Part shown: in pieces, positions 21,361 through 30,444 of the stretch | How positions within the stretch are numbered: position 1 is the first letter of the stretch | Layout of the letters: each line of letters begins with the position of its first letter | Source of the DNA: Opitutia bacterium UBA7441 | Lineage (GTDB): Bacteria; Verrucomicrobiota; Verrucomicrobiia; Opitutales; Coraliomargaritaceae | Assembly: GCA_002480015.1 (NCBI GenBank) | Contig: DLQD01000030.1 | Location: 4,257 to 68,256, forward strand | Length of the DNA stretch: 64,000 nt | Reading direction: 5' to 3' | Notes under the pieces: model-generated | The model's database searches: none | Seen by the model: the letters and a program-made list of their open reading frames with translations, nothing else | What the model was told of the DNA's origin: nothing | Made by a program: the position numbers and the translations under genes

Positions 21361-23139
21361 CTACATTCGCTCCAGCGGCTTTAGGCCGAGCAACTCCAGC
21401 CCTGTCTTCAAGATGGTGCGGGTACGAGCGCACAGAATCAGTCGGCGGGCTTTGACTGCCTCGTCGTCGACCATGACTTTATCGGCATTGTAGAAGCCGC
21501 TGTAGGCGCCGGCCAGTTCGTAGAGATAAGTGCAAAGGAAGTGAGGACGGAGGTCGTTTAGTGTTAATTCGAGTGCGGTGACGAAGCCCATCAGCTTGCG
21601 GGCGAGGATCAGTTCGGCCTCGGTCTCGGCCGGGCTGGCGCCTTCGATCGGTGCTTCAGGATCAAGGCCGACCTTGCGGAAGATGCTGTTGATGCGAGCG
21701 ATGGCGTAGAGGAGGTAGGGCGCGGTGTTGCCTTCGAAACTGAGCAGGCGATCCCAGCTGAAAACATAGTCCTGCGTGCGGTTGCTGGAGAGGTCGGCAT
21801 ACTTCATCGCGCCTACGCCGACGGACTCGGCAATCGCTCTGCGTTCGTCTTCAGGTAGGTCTGGATTTTTCGCCGTGACGACTTCGTAGGCTCGGCTCCG
21901 AGCTTCGTCGAGTAGTTCCTGTAGCTTAATCGACTCTCCCGATTTGGTTTTGAAAGGCTTTTTGTCTGCCCCGAGAATCGTGCCCCAGAAGACGTGGCTC
22001 ATTTCGGGTAGTGGATAGCCCTTGGCTTTGAACCATTTTTTAGTTGTGAGAAAAAGCAGCTGGAAGTGGTCCTGCTGGCGCGCGTCGGTCAGATAAATGA
22101 TTTCCTCCGCCTTGAACTCCCGCACCCGGTAGAGCACGGTAGCGAGGTCGGTCGAGGCGTAGTTGCTGGCACCATCGCTCTTGCGGATGTTGAAGGGGTA
22201 GGGGCGCTCGTTGTCGCGCGAGAATTTCTTGACCTCGTCGTGCCAGACCACGAGGGCGCCTTCGCTCTCTTCTGCTAGGCCCACCTCGGTCAACTCGTCG
22301 TAGATGCGCTGCACTTTATCGCGATAGAAGGACTCGCCGAGGGTAATGTCCACTTCGACGCCCATTTGGACGAAAAGCTTGTCAAAAGCGACCTTGGAAA
22401 TCTCCACAATTTGTTTCCAAATTCGAGTGTTTTCGAGGTCTCCATTTTGTAATTTGACTAGCTCATTGCGGGAGACGTCACGCAGTTCGGGCTGTTTGCT
22501 TTCGAGCGCAGACCCCTCTTTATAGAGTTTATCAAGTGTGACTAGCGCGTCGTCCCCCAGCGTCGTGAGGTCGATGCCCTCGTGCTTGATCTTCATGATC
22601 AGCGTGCCGAAGTTGGTACCCCAGTCGCCGATATGGTTGTCGCGGATGAGGTCGGCCCCGCAGAAGTCGAGTAGGCGGGCGATGGCTTGGCCGATGACCA
22701 TAGGGCGGAGGTGCCCGATGTGGGCTTGCTTGGCCGTGTTCGCGCTGGGGTAGTCGATCACGATCCGGCGGCCTTGCTTTAACTCCTTTGCGCCGCTCTG
22801 GTAGTCGGCCTTGGTCGAGTAGTCAAGCTGCCACTGCCAGAGGAAGGTGTTTGATAGTTTGAAGTTGATAAAGCCGGGGCCCGCGAGTGCGAGTTCGATC
22901 AGTTCCGGGTCAAATTGTCCGGAGGCCAGCGCCGCGTCGATTAGCTTTTGCCCCAGCTCACGAGGATTCAAGTCATTCTTCTTCGCATAGCCGAGCACCC
23001 CGTTTGCTTGGTAATCGCCGAATTTCGGATCAGCTGGGCGCACACCAGGCTCGAAGTCGGCGCTGAAGCCTTCGGTCGTTGCCGCCACTTGGCGGAGAGT
23101 TTGCTCGATAGCATGAGAGGGATTGAACCAAACGGACAT
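21361..23139 (-). CDS. argS: Arginyl-tRNA synthetase
   Basis: 592 residues from the ATG at 23139 (MSVWFNPSHAIEQTL). Class I signatures: the HIGH-like motif QAHIGHLRPM near residue 125, the N-terminal Add1 domain before it, and the C-terminal DALR anticodon-binding domain (NDLRPHFLCTYLYELAGAYSGFYNA). As in most ArgRS, a canonical KMSKS is not obvious. The frame is open to 23220, but that part adds non-conserved residues. It is transcribed toward the pilB gene; the two stops are 50 bases apart without a recognisable terminator. Confidence 0.95.
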   Translation of the reverse strand: MSVWFNPSHAIEQTLRQVAATTEGFSADFEPGVRPADPKFGDYQANGVLGYAKKNDLNPRELGQKLIDAALASGQFDPELIELALAGPGFINFKLSNTFLWQWQLDYSTKADYQSGAKELKQGRRIVIDYPSANTAKQAHIGHLRPMVIGQAIARLLDFCGADLIRDNHIGDWGTNFGTLIMKIKHEGIDLTTLGDDALVTLDKLYKEGSALESKQPELRDVSRNELVKLQNGDLENTRIWKQIVEISKVAFDKLFVQMGVEVDITLGESFYRDKVQRIYDELTEVGLAEESEGALVVWHDEVKKFSRDNERPYPFNIRKSDGASNYASTDLATVLYRVREFKAEEIIYLTDARQQDHFQLLFLTTKKWFKAKGYPLPEMSHVFWGTILGADKKPFKTKSGESIKLQELLDEARSRAYEVVTAKNPDLPEDERRAIAESVGVGAMKYADLSSNRTQDYVFSWDRLLSFEGNTAPYLLYAIARINSIFRKVGLDPEAPIEGASPAETEAELILARKLMGFVTALELTLNDLRPHFLCTYLYELAGAYSGFYNADKVMVDDEAVKARRLILCARTRTILKTGLELLGLKPLERM

Positions 23140-23247
23140 GGCGGATAGGCAAGAAGCTGTTTGAGGTAGGTCAAGCTTGAAGCATCTAAATAAATACACA
23201 GGGTATTTATATGTTGACATGTGTAACTAGAGCTCGAGGATGTAAGA

Positions 23248-24246
23248 ATGAGCAATCGAAGGCGCCTGTTGTTGAGTGACCGTTCTGCGGTTTATCATGT
23301 AATGAGCCGTACGGCGTATCGGTCGCTGTTGTTTGGCAATGAAGAGAAAGAGATTTTTGTTCGCTTGCTCTTTCAGCAAGCGGTCTTTGCGGGTATCGAA
23401 GTGCTGGGTTATTGCATCATGGGGAATCACATCCACTTGCTCTTGCGTGTTTCGCCTGTCGATTCGTTGGCGGATGAGGTTCTTTTAAATCGTTACCGTC
23501 AATTTTATGGGTTGGAAAAAGCACCTCAATCCAGCTATGGGGTTAAAGAGCTGCAAGATGTCCTGAGTAAAGGAGGCCGCGAGGCGGAGACAGCGCGGAG
23601 CCGTATCCTTTCACGTATGGGTGATCTTCCGGCTTTTATGCGTGAATTGAAACAGCGTTTTACCATATGGTATAACCACCGGCATGAAAACAAGGGAACG
23701 ATATGGGCCGCTCGCTACAAAAGTTTGTTGGTCGAGGACTCACCAGAAAGCCTGACCCGAGTGGCGGCGTATTTGGATCTGAACCCGGTTCGTGCCGGTT
23801 TGGTTGAGGACCCTCAAGATTACCGATGGTGCGGCTACGCCGCAGCGATGGGCGGGAATCGGTTGATGCGTTCAGCTTTAATTGCGCTGTTCGGGTCAAA
23901 GCGAGACTTTAAAGAAAGCCTGAAGAGTTACCGACTTATTATGTTCGGTAAGGGCTACCAGAGCAAATGTGAGGCAAGTTCGGATGCCGGGACTATATCG
24001 CCCGAAAAGCTCGAGGCAGTTCTTCGGCAGGGAGGGAGCCTCCCTCTGAATGAATTACTCCGTTTGAGGATACGCTATTTCACTGATGGGCTCGCGCTTG
24101 GGTCGAAATCCTTCATCGATTCAGTGTTTCAGATGCACCGGCCCGCATTCGGAAAGCGACGATCCAAGTCGGGCACCGCCTTGCCTCCGGAAACCTGGGG
24201 GCAATTATACACGATGCGTAATCTGAAGAAGAGAGTATATGCCTAG
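23248..24246 (+). CDS. REP-associated tyrosine transposase (RAYT, Y1 family)
   Basis: 332 residues. The HUH pair is in YCIMGNHIHLLLRV (residues about 51-64). The catalytic-tyrosine region is AAYLDLNPVRAGLVEDP near 172-190, and IWAARYKSLLVEDS lies before it. A C-terminal extension (RYFTDGLALGSKSFIDSVF, then FGKRRSK) belongs to a subfamily common in Verrucomicrobiota. RAYTs recognise and nick short GTAG-headed hairpins (REPs); several such hairpins are in this window. No IS-type terminal repeats flank the gene, as is usual for RAYTs. The start is supported by GAGG about 10 bases upstream. Confidence 0.85.
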   Translation: MSNRRRLLLSDRSAVYHVMSRTAYRSLLFGNEEKEIFVRLLFQQAVFAGIEVLGYCIMGNHIHLLLRVSPVDSLADEVLLNRYRQFYGLEKAPQSSYGVKELQDVLSKGGREAETARSRILSRMGDLPAFMRELKQRFTIWYNHRHENKGTIWAARYKSLLVEDSPESLTRVAAYLDLNPVRAGLVEDPQDYRWCGYAAAMGGNRLMRSALIALFGSKRDFKESLKSYRLIMFGKGYQSKCEASSDAGTISPEKLEAVLRQGGSLPLNELLRLRIRYFTDGLALGSKSFIDSVFQMHRPAFGKRRSKSGTALPPETWGQLYTMRNLKKRVYA

Positions 24247-24268
24247 CTAAAGTTGTTATCAGTTAGGC
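24241..24268. repeat. Hairpin over the 3' end of the RAYT gene
   Basis: GCCTAGCT (24241-24248) pairs with AGTTAGGC (24261-24268), allowing one G-T pair, around a 12-base loop. The left arm contains the RAYT stop codon. No T-run follows, so it is a weak terminator candidate. Confidence 0.4.
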
Positions 24269-24361
24269 ACACCTAGTCATCAACTTGAGTTCGAATCGTA
24301 ACAAACAGAGGGATCGACATCTTACCGAATCGACACATCTTTTCTTGTGTTTTAAATCTTT

Positions 24362-24766
24362 ATGAACACAGAAGAGATCGATCCATGTATCCACAAAAAT
24401 AAGGGCATCAAGCGTGTCTTTAAAGCGTTCTTTTATTCGCTTGAAGGTTTGGCCTCTTCTATGAAGCACGAGGCTGCATTCCGGCAAGAAGCCCTATTGG
24501 CCGTTATTCTAATTCCAGCTTCGTTCCTTTTACACGTGCCGATCGCCCAACACCTCGTCTTAGTGGCTAGCGTTATTCTTGTGCTCATCGTCGAGCTGAT
24601 CAACTCCTCGATCGAGGCGGTGGTCGACGATATTTCCTTACGCAACCGTCCACTAGCCAAACGTGCCAAGGACATGGGTAGCGCGGCTGTCTTACTCAGC
24701 CTGCTCAATTGCCTGATTTGCTGGGCCTCAGTCATTACTCTGAACTGGAGTCAGTTGTTCGCCTAG
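24362..24766 (+). CDS. dgkA: Diacylglycerol kinase (prokaryotic DgkA type)
   Basis: 134 residues, a small trimeric membrane kinase that returns diacylglycerol to phosphatidate. An N-terminal amphipathic helix precedes EAAFRQEALLAVIL. The active-site helix VELINSSIEAVVDDIS and KDMGSAAVLLSL follow, with three membrane helices in total. Length is normal for the family. It overlaps nothing and precedes trmL by 5 bases. Confidence 0.92.
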   Translation: MNTEEIDPCIHKNKGIKRVFKAFFYSLEGLASSMKHEAAFRQEALLAVILIPASFLLHVPIAQHLVLVASVILVLIVELINSSIEAVVDDISLRNRPLAKRAKDMGSAAVLLSLLNCLICWASVITLNWSQLFA

Positions 24767-24771
24767 ATTCC

Positions 24772-25224
24772 ATGTTGCATATCATCTTATTCAATCCGGA
24801 GATCCCGCAAAACACCGGCAACATCGGTCGGCTTTGCGCTATTACCGAGAGCCGTCTTCACTTGATCCATCCGCTCGGTTTCACGATCACTGACAAACAT
24901 CTCAAACGCAGCGGAATGGACTACTGGAACTCGCTCGACGTACACCATCACGAAAGTTGGGAGACCTTTGAGGTCAGTTCTACCGCACCCAAGCGTCTCT
25001 GGCTACTTAGCACCAAGGCCGAACATGCGTATTGGGATGTCGAATACGCGGATGGCGACGGTCTCGTCTTTGGTAGCGAAGGTCACGGTGCGCCCGACTG
25101 GCTCCACGCCAAACTGGCTGGTGAGCGGCTGACCATTCCGCACAAGAACGACACTCTGCGTTCGCTCAATCTCTCGACCTCCGTCGGTATTGTGACTTAC
25201 GAAGCGCTGAGGCAGTTGCGTTGA
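24772..25224 (+). CDS. trmL: tRNA (cytidine/uridine-34 2'-O)-methyltransferase
   Basis: 150 residues, a minimal SPOUT methyltransferase acting on the wobble base of tRNA-Leu. Signatures: NPEIPQNTGNIGRLCA at the N-terminus, LVFGSEGHGAP and the knot region LNLSTSVGIVTYEALRQL at the C-terminus. The ATG at 24772 is chosen over upstream in-frame codons that lie inside dgkA, giving a 5-base gap and probable co-transcription. Confidence 0.93.
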   Translation: MLHIILFNPEIPQNTGNIGRLCAITESRLHLIHPLGFTITDKHLKRSGMDYWNSLDVHHHESWETFEVSSTAPKRLWLLSTKAEHAYWDVEYADGDGLVFGSEGHGAPDWLHAKLAGERLTIPHKNDTLRSLNLSTSVGIVTYEALRQLR

Positions 25225-25813
25225 TTGTATCCAACTGGACTTAGGTCTCACGGTATTTTCATTTTCAAATCACGCTGATTTATCTCATCTTGAAGCATTA
25301 TTTTTGAGTACAAAACCACGAGACACCGCTAGCCGCTAGCGTATTATCTCGACTGTCTTATTTAGCCTCATTGTCTTGCTGGGAATTGCTTTTGTCGGCG
25401 ATTGCGGACGCTCTTGATATGAGCCAGATGACAATGGATTGATTGCGAATCATTGGCCTGCTCCAGGCCGGGCAAAAGAATGGACTCTGCAAGCTCGTTT
25501 ACAATATGGATCGCTATGCCTTCTGTACCGCTGAGTGGCTAGAGAGCCCGCAAAAGCGGCCTACAGCCCAAATAACGATCAAAATCAAAGTAAAGATGAA
25601 TCAGGCCAAAAAAATAACTAACCATTATAACGTAATTATATCTAAAAAAACCTTAAGTATAGCCAAGCTTTGATGCATTACATGGTGGGTCTATCTGTTT
25701 TTTAGTAGTTAGAATACTCAAACAGTCCACCAGCCTGCTGATTCCGTTTTGAGGTGGATAACTGTTTTTGGCGATAACGGAAGTAGTTGTCTGCAGGCGC
25801 AACACTTTAGATT
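25225..25813. other. AT-rich gene-free stretch of about 590 bases
   Basis: No convincing gene. The only open frame above 60 codons (25443-25673, plus) starts with an alternative codon, has no recognisable similarity and drops into A-rich low-complexity sequence. A small palindrome CGCTAG-CCG-CTAGCG lies near 25328. Base composition is more AT-rich than the flanks, and it borders an isolated sugar-nucleotide aminotransferase with gene remnants on its other side. It is probably decayed or transferred sequence. Confidence 0.5.
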
Positions 25814-26926
25814 CTAAGTCGCCATTTCGTGCTCGATCACCGTTTCGATGATGCGGTCTTGGTCGTCAGCTGTAAGGTAGGGGTGAAAAGGTAGGCTGAT
25901 GACCTCTTGGCTGGCCTTATCAGTGTTGGGGAAATCCTTCTTGGCGCAAGGCAGGTCAGCGAAGACGGCTTGCTGGTGCAGCGGCTTTCGGTAGTAGACT
26001 GCGCTGGGGATGTCTTTGGCTTTGAGTGCTGCACCGAGGCTGTCGCGGTTTTTCGGGCGAATGGTGTACTGCGCGTAAATATGGGTGTTACCGGGGTGGA
26101 TGGTGGGCACGGTGGTGTAGTCTTTGAGCGCTTCCGAGTAGCGTGCCCCGACTTGTTGGCGGAGTGTGATCTCCTCGTCGCGGAAGTTGGGGAACTTGGC
26201 GTGGATAATGGCGGCTTGTAGGCTGTCGCAGCGGCCGTTGGTGCCGAGGACGTAGTGCGATTCGCGCTCTTTGCAGCCGTGGTTGGTCACGGCGCGGATG
26301 GTCTCGGCCAGTTCGGGGTCAGCCGTAAAGACGGCGCCGCCGTCTCCATAACCGCCGAGCGGCTTGGCAGGGAAGAAGCTGGTTGTGGCGACTATCCCCG
26401 CGGAGCCAGCCTTGCGGCCGTTTTGCTCGGCGCCGAAACTCTGAGCGGCGTCTTCGATGATTTTCAAGCCGTGCTTTTGAGCGATCGCTTCGAGTGCGGG
26501 GTAGTCGGCCATTTGGCCGAAGAGGTCCACGGGGATGATGGCCTTAGTTCTGGCTGTGATGACTTTCTCGACTTCTTTTGAATCAATATTGTAGGTCTCG
26601 AGCTCGATGTCGGCGAAGACGGGCGTCGCGCCGACGAGTGCGATGGTCTCAGCCGTGCTGATCCAGGTGAAAGGCGTGGTGATGACTTCGTCGCCCGGGC
26701 CTATGCCGAGTGCCCGCAGGGCAATTTCGAGCGCCATTGTGCCGCTGGCCACGGCGACGCAGTGCAGCGGTTTGTCGGGCGTTCCGAGGAACTCACCGAG
26801 AGCGGCTTCGAGTGCGTACACTTCGGGGCCGTTGATGTAGCGGCCGTGCTCGAATACTTTAGCGACGGCTGCGTCGATTGTGTCCGCGCTGCGCGCGTGG
26901 ATGGTTTTGATGTCGATGAATTGCAT
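25814..26926 (-). CDS. DegT/DnrJ/EryC1 sugar aminotransferase, WbpE-like
   Basis: 370 residues, a PLP enzyme that aminates a keto-sugar nucleotide. Conserved stretches: YINGPEVYALEAALGEFLGT, VASGTMALEIALRALGIGPG, EDAAQSFGAEQNG, and SFFPAKPLGGYGDGGA with the PLP lysine. The whole sequence follows WbpE, which makes UDP-3-amino sugars for O-antigen or capsule, so a UDP-3-keto sugar is the likely substrate (inference). It stands alone: both flanks are decayed sequence, including a glycosyltransferase remnant at 27.2 kb, suggesting a survivor of a larger polysaccharide locus. Confidence 0.88.
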   Translation of the reverse strand: MQFIDIKTIHARSADTIDAAVAKVFEHGRYINGPEVYALEAALGEFLGTPDKPLHCVAVASGTMALEIALRALGIGPGDEVITTPFTWISTAETIALVGATPVFADIELETYNIDSKEVEKVITARTKAIIPVDLFGQMADYPALEAIAQKHGLKIIEDAAQSFGAEQNGRKAGSAGIVATTSFFPAKPLGGYGDGGAVFTADPELAETIRAVTNHGCKERESHYVLGTNGRCDSLQAAIIHAKFPNFRDEEITLRQQVGARYSEALKDYTTVPTIHPGNTHIYAQYTIRPKNRDSLGAALKAKDIPSAVYYRKPLHQQAVFADLPCAKKDFPNTDKASQEVISLPFHPYLTADDQDRIIETVIEHEMAT

Positions 26927-26975
26927 AAAGACTTATAAAGCTTCGGTGATTTGAGGTGTCTTTACTGAAAAAAGG

Positions 26976-27149
26976 CTATGTCTCATCAATGTTAGGCAAC
27001 TCGATGAATGCAGCTTTATTGTATTCGTCATTAAAATCAAAGGGTTCTTCTGCAAATAGGTCAATGACGGCAAGCCCGCCTGCAATTAGGAATTCAGTCC
27101 CAGCTGCTTGCAGAGCGTTGAGGGCTTTTGATAAGTGATAGAGCGTCAT
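26976..27149 (-). pseudogene. Internally deleted nucleotidyltransferase-like remnant
   Basis: About 57 residues from [14 protein letters not shown]. The first part, ALQAAGTEFLIAGGLAVI, matches the start of small nucleotidyltransferase (MntA/AbiEii-like) proteins. The second, DLFAEEPFDFNDEYNKA, resembles their middle region. The segment between, which holds the catalytic aspartates, is missing, as is the C-terminus. I read it as a decayed gene with an internal deletion. Confidence 0.5.
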
Positions 27150-27220
27150 CAGAATTCTCGCCCAGCTTGTTCCTCCGCGACTTCGAGGCAAGCAGACTTT
27201 CCTTTGTCCGCTTTTATAAA

Positions 27221-27525
27221 TATTGCGCTTCCGTTAGTGCGCGCCGGGTCGTCTTTTTTTGGCATATGCTGGGCAATAAATTTCTCACGCTGCTGAGTAA
27301 TATGACGACGAATCTTAACCTCACCGATATGGAGTCTTGTTACAAAATTTGCCGGCGCGAAGTGCTCGATCAGGTCAGCGTGGAGGAAAATCGCTTCGGC
27401 GTGGAACCGAAGTTTATCGCAAAAGTCGCCAAGCCGAATGTGCGCATCTACGAAGTCGGCATTTCTTACTACGGCCGCACCTACGACGAGGGCAAAAAAA
27501 CGCCACTCCTTGCGGAGTGGCGTTG
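27221..27525 (+). pseudogene. 3' remnant of a family 2 glycosyltransferase
   Basis: An open frame holds the end of a dolichyl-phosphate-sugar-synthase-like GT2 enzyme: [48 protein letters not shown] and [17 protein letters not shown]. The catalytic N-terminal two thirds are absent. The frame ends by reading into the glnA terminator hairpin, which supplies the last residues (TPLLAEWR). Truncated at both ends, it cannot be functional. Confidence 0.7.
27494..27524 (-). terminator. Rho-independent terminator of glnA
   Basis: The stem CGCCACTCC with GGAGTGGCG (27501-27509 and 27514-27522) has a 4-base loop and, on the minus strand, is followed by seven T from 27500 down to 27494. It lies about 40 bases after the glnA stop codon. 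Confidence 0.92.
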
Positions 27526-27561
27526 ATTAAAGCTTTAAGCTGTTGAAGCTTTAGTCTCGGC

Positions 27562-28587
<1,026 letters not shown>

Positions 28588-28806
28588 TGTATTCTGTATT
28601 TTTGTCAGGTTGATGATTGACTGTTGATTTTTCGGCGGGTGGCTATGTGTGGCCTGAAGCCCGCAGAGTATTTTGTATTGAGCAGAATGCATGCCACTGC
28701 ACCTACTTTTCGGTTTTTACGGCCTTTTGATGGAGCGATGCGAGCTTTTTGTTCAAATCTTGCCATTCACATTTCGGAACACTGGTATGTGGACAACGAA
28801 TTTCAA

Positions 28807-29247
28807 ATGGAAGAAGCCAAAAATACAGCCCGTGCAATCGTTCACATTGGATATGATGGGCGCGTGCATAAATATTTCAAAGGTCCGCAAGCCCGTGAGC
28901 GCTATGAGAACGAGGTGCGCGTGCTCCGGTTTCTTGAAGAACGCGGATGCGGCTTTGTGCCTAGAATTGTGGAGCGTGATGATGCCCAGCTCTATCTTGT
29001 GACGAGCAATTGTGGTGCTCGTGTCGACCGCATGAGTGATCAGAAAAAGGAGCATATCTTCGCTGAACTTGAGCAATACGGCGTTCGCCATGACGACGCT
29101 GAGGTGCGGAATATCACCTACAGCACCCAGTTGGGGCGCTTCTGTGTGATTGATTTCGAATTTGCCACTATCCTCGCTCCCGGCTATCCGGCCTCCCCTG
29201 AGATGAAGTCAATCGCCGACCGCAGCCAATGGGAGGCTGAAGCATAA
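28807..29247 (+). CDS. Small protein-kinase-like protein
   Basis: About 146 residues if started at the ATG at 28807 (MEEAKNTARAIVHIGYDGRV); an in-frame ATG at 28738 adds 23 residues. A lysine in VHKYFKG and a Glu in RYENEVRVLRFLEERG resemble the beta3 Lys/alphaC Glu pair. RHDDAEVRNITY corresponds to the catalytic loop (HxDxxxxN) and VIDFEFATI to DFG. The fold is a minimal Bud32/lipopolysaccharide-kinase-like kinase without the large C-lobe. The PP2C phosphatase starts 3 bases after it, so the pair probably acts on a shared substrate. Activity is unproven. Confidence 0.62.
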   Translation: MEEAKNTARAIVHIGYDGRVHKYFKGPQARERYENEVRVLRFLEERGCGFVPRIVERDDAQLYLVTSNCGARVDRMSDQKKEHIFAELEQYGVRHDDAEVRNITYSTQLGRFCVIDFEFATILAPGYPASPEMKSIADRSQWEAEA

Positions 29248-29250
29248 GCC

Positions 29251-30084
29251 ATGGACGCATTTTCTGAGCTTTCGGCGACGAGCATTCGTTGGTCCGGCCT
29301 GACGGATGTTGGGCGTTTTCGAAAGAACAACGAGGACGCCTTTCTCGCGCTGGCCATCGACCGTGAGGGTGTCCGCCGTCTTGGCAAATACGGCAATGCG
29401 GGTCTTTGCGAGAGCGACTATATCTTCGCCGTCAGCGACGGAATGGGGGGGGCGAATGCGGGTGAGTTCGCCAGCCAGATCGCAGTGGATAAAATCACCC
29501 GTCTCTTCCCCCAGAGCTTCCGCACGGCTGCAAGCGGCCTCGCCGTCGGCTTTCAGGATCTATTGGGTGAGCTCTTTGAGCAAATTCACCGCGAACTCAC
29601 GCACATGGGGCAAGCCTACGAGGAACTCAGCGGTATGGGCGCCACCCTCAGTCTCTGTTGGGTGCGCCCCGGGTGGGTTTATTTCGCCCACGTCGGTGAC
29701 AGCCGGATCTACCATCTACCTGCAGCCGGGGGAATCCAGCAAGTCAGCCACGACCACACCCACGTCGGCTGGCAGCAGCGCGAAGGTCAGCTCTCGGAGA
29801 TGCAGGTGCGCAGCCACCCTAGCCGCAACGCCCTCCAGCAAGTGCTTGGCGGTAAGACGCAGAACCTCAGTCCCCAGTTTGGCGCGGTCGGCCACGAACC
29901 GGGCGACGCCTTCCTCCTTTGCTCTGATGGTCTCGTCGAAGGCCTTTGGAACAGCGGCATGAAGCGTCTCATTCGCAACCCGCCGAAGAACGCCCCCGCT
30001 GACGTGGCTCAGCGCCTCGTCGCCGAGGCGGTGCAAACCGACGGCAAAGACAATACGACGGCGCTGGTGTTTGAGGTTTTCTAG
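29251..30084 (+). CDS. PP2C-family Ser/Thr protein phosphatase
   Basis: 277 residues. Metal-binding PPM motifs are in order: TDVGRFRKNNEDAF (residues 18-31), AVSDGMGGANAGE near 66, SGMGATLSLCW, AHVGDSRIYHL, LCSDGLVEG near 222 and KDNTTALVFEVF at the end. All expected aspartates are present. It follows the kinase-like gene with a 3-base gap, forming a kinase-phosphatase pair. Its stop codon TAG abuts a short palindromic hairpin. Confidence 0.9.
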   Translation: MDAFSELSATSIRWSGLTDVGRFRKNNEDAFLALAIDREGVRRLGKYGNAGLCESDYIFAVSDGMGGANAGEFASQIAVDKITRLFPQSFRTAASGLAVGFQDLLGELFEQIHRELTHMGQAYEELSGMGATLSLCWVRPGWVYFAHVGDSRIYHLPAAGGIQQVSHDHTHVGWQQREGQLSEMQVRSHPSRNALQQVLGGKTQNLSPQFGAVGHEPGDAFLLCSDGLVEGLWNSGMKRLIRNPPKNAPADVAQRLVAEAVQTDGKDNTTALVFEVF

Positions 30085-30102
30085 CGGCGACTTCAGTCGC
30101 CG
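30085..30102. repeat. Short perfect hairpin directly after the PP2C stop
   Basis: CGGCGAC-TTCA-GTCGCCG, a 7-bp stem starting one base after the TAG stop. There is no T-run, so it is not a standard terminator. Its placement after a TAG resembles the REP-like units elsewhere in the window, although the head here is CTAG. Confidence 0.45.
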
Positions 30103-30166
30103 TCTGTGGCTGGCGTTGATGGCACTGGTTGTGACGCGCATTTTCGCATTTTGTAAACTTGAATCG

Positions 30167-30195
30167 TTGACAGCGCACGTTTAATCCCCGAAATG
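30167..30195 (+). promoter_or_regulatory. Possible promoter of tRNA-Leu
   Basis: A consensus -35 box TTGACA (30167-30172) stands 40 bases before the tRNA. The expected -10 position holds only AAAT-rich sequence (30189-30195), so the assignment rests on the -35 box and position. Confidence 0.35.
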
Positions 30196-30211
30196 CACAT
30201 CCTCGACGCAT

Positions 30212-30298
<87 letters not shown>

Positions 30299-30444
30299 TT
30301 TTGTCCGCAGTGATGCGGTTTTTTTGGCGCGCTTTCACCTTGCGGGTGGTCCGGTTCGCTTGCGCCCGAGCATGTCATCGCTCCTCGTTTAAATTTCCGC
30401 TTTGCGGCTTTGACCTTAGCGTGAATTTGGTACGGATTGCTTCA

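Noticed and set aside
25443..25673. 76-codon plus frame in the AT-rich spacer
   Set aside because: Alternative start, no family resemblance and a lysine-rich low-complexity end; treated as non-coding.
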